From assembly GCA_023264075.1 (NCBI GenBank), contig JALQTG010000231.1, forward strand, positions 1 through 8,753: a DNA stretch of 8,753 bases, in the 5' to 3' direction. The position numbers and the translations under genes were made by a program. The number at the start of each line of letters is the position of its first letter. The stretch's first letter is position 1. A model generated the notes under the pieces. The model had not been told where the DNA came from, did no database searches, and saw only the letters and a list, made by a program, of their open reading frames with translations. The stretch comes from Crocinitomicaceae bacterium (GTDB lineage: Bacteria > Bacteroidota > Bacteroidia > Flavobacteriales_D > Crocinitomicaceae). Below, piece by piece: positions 5,247-8,753 of this stretch.

Positions 5247-6608
5247 ATGAAATATTACAACAATATATTAGAGACTATTGGAAATACGCCGTTGGTCAAA
5301 ATCAATCGAATCACCAAAGACATCAAAGGAACTATTCTTGCGAAAGTAGAAACCACCAACCCTGGAAACTCGGTGAAAGACCGTATGGCCGTGAAAATGG
5401 TCGAAGATGCGGAAGCAGCGGGTCTCATTAAGCCTGGGGCTACAATCATCGAAGGAACCTCTGGAAATACGGGTATGGGATTAGCGCTAGCATGTATCGC
5501 AAAAGGGTATAAGTTAATCTGTGTATTGAACGACAAACAGAGTAAAGAAAAAATGGATATTTTGCGCGCTGTTGGAGCTGAAGTAGTTGTTTGTCCTACT
5601 GCGGTAGAGCCAGAGGATCCACGTTCGTATTACTCCGTGTCGCGCAGATTAGCGGAAGAAACGCCGAATTCCTGGTATGTGAATCAGTACGATAACTTAT
5701 CCAATAGACAGGCGCATTATGAATCTACAGGTCCAGAAATTTGGGAACAAACAGAAGGGAAAATCACGCATTTTGTAGTTGGAGTAGGAACGGGAGGAAC
5801 AATCTCTGGAGTTGGGAAATATTTAAAAGAGAAAAACCCAAACATCAAAATTTGGGGAATTGATACCTATGGTTCGGTCTTTAAAAAATACCACGAAACA
5901 GGTATTTTTGATCACAACGAGATTTATCCATATATCACGGAAGGAATTGGAGAAGATATTCTTCCTAAAAACGTGGATTTCGACGTTATCGACCATTTTG
6001 AGAAAGTTACGGATAAAGATGCGGCCAACTATACACGTCGTTTGGCGCGTGAAGAAGGAATCTTTGTGGGGAACTCCGCTGGTTCTGCCATTAAAGGTGT
6101 TTTGCAAATGGCGGATCACTTGAAAGAAGATGATGTCGTAGTGGTATTATTTCACGACCACGGAAGTAGATATGTAGGTAAGATTTTCAACGATGATTGG
6201 ATGCGCGAGCGCGGTTTCTTGGAAGAAAACAGAAAAAACGCGAAGGATTTGATCGTTAATCACATGGATGAGCCATTAGTGACATTGGGAACAGAAGAAT
6301 TGGTGTCACACGCCGTAGCCAAAATGCGTAAGTACAATATTTCCCAAATTCCTGTCGTGAAAGAAGAGCAGTTTGTAGGAATGGTTGACGAGAAAACATT
6401 GATCAATCAATTGGTTGAAAATCCTGAATTTAAGGATGAGTTGGTAGGTTCTATTATGGCGCCACCACTTCCGATTGTGCCTGCGGGTTTATCAACGAAA
6501 GAGCTATCCAAGTTAATTTGTAAAGATGTTCCGGCTGCAATCGTAGATTTAGGAAATGGGAAGTACCATATTGTAACTCGCCACGACCTTATTGCTGCTA
6601 TAGCCTAA
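5247..6608 (+). CDS. cbs: Cystathionine beta-synthase (PLP enzyme with tandem CBS domains)
   Basis: This cytoplasmic PLP enzyme condenses serine with homocysteine to cystathionine in transsulfuration; a cysteine synthase activity is also possible in the fold. The start is ATG 5247 (MKYYNNILETIGNTPLV), not the TTG two codons earlier. In the 453-residue product, K44 in PGNSVKDR is the PLP Schiff-base lysine, EGTSGNTG (69-76) is the substrate loop, GTGGTIS (181-187) holds the PLP phosphate, EGIGEDILP (232-240) is the loop typical of this subfamily, and NSAGSA (276-281) closes the active site. Residues about 338-453 form two CBS domains (SQIPVV, then a final IVTRHDL), which may bind adenosyl ligands for regulation. 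There is no N-terminal haem-binding extension as in animal enzymes. The stop shares a base with the next start (TAATG), so the two are translationally coupled. Confidence 0.93.
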   Translation: MKYYNNILETIGNTPLVKINRITKDIKGTILAKVETTNPGNSVKDRMAVKMVEDAEAAGLIKPGATIIEGTSGNTGMGLALACIAKGYKLICVLNDKQSKEKMDILRAVGAEVVVCPTAVEPEDPRSYYSVSRRLAEETPNSWYVNQYDNLSNRQAHYESTGPEIWEQTEGKITHFVVGVGTGGTISGVGKYLKEKNPNIKIWGIDTYGSVFKKYHETGIFDHNEIYPYITEGIGEDILPKNVDFDVIDHFEKVTDKDAANYTRRLAREEGIFVGNSAGSAIKGVLQMADHLKEDDVVVVLFHDHGSRYVGKIFNDDWMRERGFLEENRKNAKDLIVNHMDEPLVTLGTEELVSHAVAKMRKYNISQIPVVKEEQFVGMVDEKTLINQLVENPEFKDELVGSIMAPPLPIVPAGLSTKELSKLICKDVPAAIVDLGNGKYHIVTRHDLIAAIA

Positions 6609-7393
6609 TGATTCGTACCGTGAAAGATCAGCTGGGTGATGTCGTCACTGTACCTGTCTTTCCAAGCCGTATTGTTTCGTTGGTACCTTCACAAACTGAG
6701 CTACTACATGATTTAGGGCTAGGCGAGAGAGTTGTAGGGATTACCAAGTTTTGCGTACATCCGAAGGAGTGGTTTAAAGCTAAAACACGCATTGGCGGAA
6801 CCAAACAAGTGAACATCGAAGCCATCAAGGCGCTTTCTCCCGACTTAATCATCGGAAATAAAGAAGAAAATACCAAAGATGACATCGAAGCGTTGCGCGA
6901 AATAGCGCCGGTATGGATGTCGGATATTGAGACGTTGGGGGATGCGCTGCGGATGATTATTGAAGTGGGAGACTTGACCCTTACGCAAGATAAAGCTAAC
7001 AATATAGCGCAATCAATTCGTAGTGCCTTTGACAGTTTTCAATCGTCCATAAAGGATAAGTCTGTACTCTATTTGATCTGGAAAAATCCCTATATGGGAG
7101 CTGCAGAAGGTACCTTTATCCATGATTTATTAACGAATGAGTTAGGATTCAAAAATGTGCTATCTCCACAATCGCGCTATCCAATATGCGACTTGAATGA
7201 CCTCAAAGAGCGGCCGGATTATATCTTCCTGAGTTCAGAGCCGTATCCTTTTAAAAAAGAGGAATTGGATGAATTAACGCAGCATTTCCCCTCTTCCAAA
7301 GTATTGCTTGTCGACGGAGAATACTTTTCGTGGTATGGATCGCGTTTGTTGGGAACAGCGGAGTACTTTGCGTCGCTGCAGGCACTCCTCTGA
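6608..7393 (+). CDS. BtuF-like solute-binding-fold protein without signal peptide
   Basis: This 261-residue protein belongs to the helical-backbone metal receptor group, which includes BtuF (vitamin B12) and iron-siderophore binding proteins of ABC importers. Typical parts are the first lobe PSRIVSLVPSQTELLHDLGLGERVVGITKFCVHP (from residue 19, with the signature TE), IGGTKQVNIEAIKALSPDLII (about 62-82), the linking helix, then a second lobe with NPYMGAAEGTFIHDLLTNELGF and a late VDGEYFSWYGSRLLG. The product starts directly at what is normally the mature domain. No signal peptide or lipobox is present, and no upstream start could add one without running into the synthase gene. It is therefore probably cytoplasmic, acting as a binder or sensor rather than an importer subunit; no permease or ATPase gene is adjacent. 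Overlap with the synthase suggests a role tied to methionine or B12 metabolism, which is inference. Confidence 0.88.
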   Translation: MIRTVKDQLGDVVTVPVFPSRIVSLVPSQTELLHDLGLGERVVGITKFCVHPKEWFKAKTRIGGTKQVNIEAIKALSPDLIIGNKEENTKDDIEALREIAPVWMSDIETLGDALRMIIEVGDLTLTQDKANNIAQSIRSAFDSFQSSIKDKSVLYLIWKNPYMGAAEGTFIHDLLTNELGFKNVLSPQSRYPICDLNDLKERPDYIFLSSEPYPFKKEELDELTQHFPSSKVLLVDGEYFSWYGSRLLGTAEYFASLQALL

Positions 7394-7406
7394 TCCCTTT
7401 TACGTA

Positions 7407-8753
7407 TTATTTCAAATCTTGACCCTCTATCCAAGGAGCGCCTAGTGCTTCCAATTGTTTTTCAAGTGCTGGAAGTTCTACTTTTCGGATTTGTTCTACC
7501 TGAACGCGTGCATCTTCCATCAGTTTTTTCGCATTCGATAAGCTCTTCTGATGGGTTGGTGTCGGTCCGTATGTAGATCCTGAAGTTCCTGTACTTGCTG
7601 CGCCCAGGAAATCTCCTATTGTAGGGTAGGGACTTTTCTCACCTACTTCGTCACGTGATTTACTTCCGGAGAGCGTGTAGTCTAGTTGTAACATCTTCTT
7701 ATGCAAGTCAACCATGGCTTGGTTCAAGGTAGGATTCATCTTTGGAGACCGCTCATAGGCTTTCATCATCAGTACTAAGCGCTCTTTGGCGTTACTAAAT
7801 GTGGTATTCAAGGCAGTCAACTTTCCATACATTTCTTCTACGTCTTTCCAGAATGCAGCAACTTCAGATGGATTCGCGCCTTCCAAAGCACCTTTGCGCA
7901 AAGGAACTACCTCGAAGGTTACTTTTTCACTAATCACAGAAATCACCCCGTCGATTTCCTTCATCAACTGTCCTTGGTATTTTCCAGGAGCAGCCATCGC
8001 ACCGTCATAACTTCTGTTCACGTTAGAATTCGTAATGGCCCCTTTGGAGATTGTGCGTAGGTCCCAGCTTACGCGCTGAATACCTTTGCTGTTGGTGGCT
8101 TTTTCGCGTTGGATGATATTTCCGTCCACATCCATGATGTAGAGCCAAACTGCTGGTTTTTCTTGATTCTTTTCTTTCTCTAATGCATCCCATCCTGGAA
8201 AGGGAACTTCTTCGTTCTTTTTGATTTTGTCCTTTTCGGCTGCTTTGCGCTTATCTTCCAGCGTAGTGTATTTTTCTTTCAAGAAGTAGGTAAACTCTAC
8301 GCCAAACGGTGGGTTATCCGCAACAAAATAGTTGTCTCCTTGTGAAGCCACCTTCCCACCGCCAAGAACGCGCTGTTGTTTGTACCAATATCCTTTGCGA
8401 GGTGTGTAAAGTGTAGCTTCTTTGTCCAATGTTGCGGAAGACACTTTTCGTAAGGCGGAATAATCATCAAGTACATAAAAACCGCGGCCAAACGTCGCTA
8501 AAACTAAATCATTTTCTCTTTTTTGAATCGCTAAGTCACGCACAGGAATCGTAGGTAATCCACCTTTCAATTGAATCCATTTTTTACCTCCATCGTTACT
8601 GTAAAACACACCGAACTCGGTTCCTAAAAACAGTAAATTCTTTTCCTTGTGATCTTGAACAATTCGCCAGCATAAGTGCTTTTCAGGTAAGTTGTTCACG
8701 AGTGATACCCATGTCTTTCCTTTATCAGCACTCTTGTAAACGTATGGCTCATA
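7407..8753 (-). CDS. Secreted Asp-box (VPS10/sialidase-like) repeat protein, C-terminal part
   Basis: The frame stays open to the window edge, so the N-terminus lies beyond it; 448 residues are visible. Two Asp-box (BNR) motifs, SADKGKTW (visible residues 8-15) and SNDGGKKW (52-59), each cap a beta-propeller blade. They are followed by DLVLATFGRGFYVLDD, a sequence typical of the large proteins of about 1000 residues annotated in Bacteroidota as glycosyl hydrolase or VPS10/sortilin-like. Next come a charged insert (KRKAAEKDKIKKNEE), a FlgD/Fn3-like segment (VDGNIIQREK, GIQRVSWDLR, APGKYQGQL), and a helical C-terminus ending in GAPWIEG. No catalytic residues can be judged from this part, so an enzymatic role is not supported; such propellers often bind ligands. 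The protein is presumably exported, though the signal peptide is out of view. Its stop is only 13 bases from the convergent stop at 7393. Confidence 0.9.
   Translation of the reverse strand, partial: YEPYVYKSADKGKTWVSLVNNLPEKHLCWRIVQDHKEKNLLFLGTEFGVFYSNDGGKKWIQLKGGLPTIPVRDLAIQKRENDLVLATFGRGFYVLDDYSALRKVSSATLDKEATLYTPRKGYWYKQQRVLGGGKVASQGDNYFVADNPPFGVEFTYFLKEKYTTLEDKRKAAEKDKIKKNEEVPFPGWDALEKEKNQEKPAVWLYIMDVDGNIIQREKATNSKGIQRVSWDLRTISKGAITNSNVNRSYDGAMAAPGKYQGQLMKEIDGVISVISEKVTFEVVPLRKGALEGANPSEVAAFWKDVEEMYGKLTALNTTFSNAKERLVLMMKAYERSPKMNPTLNQAMVDLHKKMLQLDYTLSGSKSRDEVGEKSPYPTIGDFLGAASTGTSGSTYGPTPTHQKSLSNAKKLMEDARVQVEQIRKVELPALEKQLEALGAPWIEGQDLK

Overview
The window looks like chromosomal DNA from a Bacteroidota bacterium, most likely a flavobacterium-type marine or freshwater relative. 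The family-level guess is only an inference. Three things support this: the moderate AT richness; promoter-like TAnnTTTG boxes close to start codons with few Shine-Dalgarno sequences; and gene families typical of the phylum (a response regulator fused to a Crp/Fnr output, a DUF6150-type YxSQA repeat protein, and a large secreted Asp-box/VPS10-like protein). I see no mobile elements, rRNA, tRNA or CRISPR.

Layout. (1) Bases 1-1949 form a signalling block. It holds the 3' end of a sensor histidine kinase, an overlapping response regulator with a cyclic-nucleotide-binding-like domain and Crp/Fnr helix-turn-helix, then a universal-stress-like protein. Two TGA-N6-TCA palindromes of the Crp/Fnr class lie around the start of the stress gene; one is a perfect FNR consensus. 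(2) Bases 1950-2165 are a non-coding spacer with a degenerate heptamer repeat and a promoter box. (3) Bases 2166-5006 are a same-strand run that looks like one operon: pcm, two tightly coupled genes of unknown function, a secreted repeat protein and a small lipoprotein. (4) Bases 5007-5246 are a leader region. It contains a possible 35-codon ORF with adjacent Cys codons lying in one arm of an inverted repeat, plus a well-formed promoter box. (5) Bases 5247-7393 hold a cystathionine beta-synthase overlapped by a BtuF-like solute-binding-fold protein without a signal peptide. (6) On the minus strand, 7407 to the window end is the C-terminal part of a secreted Asp-box protein, converging on the previous gene with only 13 bases between stops.

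How they may work together. The kinase and regulator are probably a cognate pair, and the adjacent palindromes make the stress-like gene their most obvious target. The pcm operon joins protein repair to cell-envelope and unknown proteins. The synthase and its coupled partner point to sulfur amino acid metabolism, possibly linked to cofactor or metal sensing. The two best candidates for undescribed biology are the Cys-Cys leader ORF before the synthase and the regulator-palindrome-stress-gene module. Both are inferences from sequence only.
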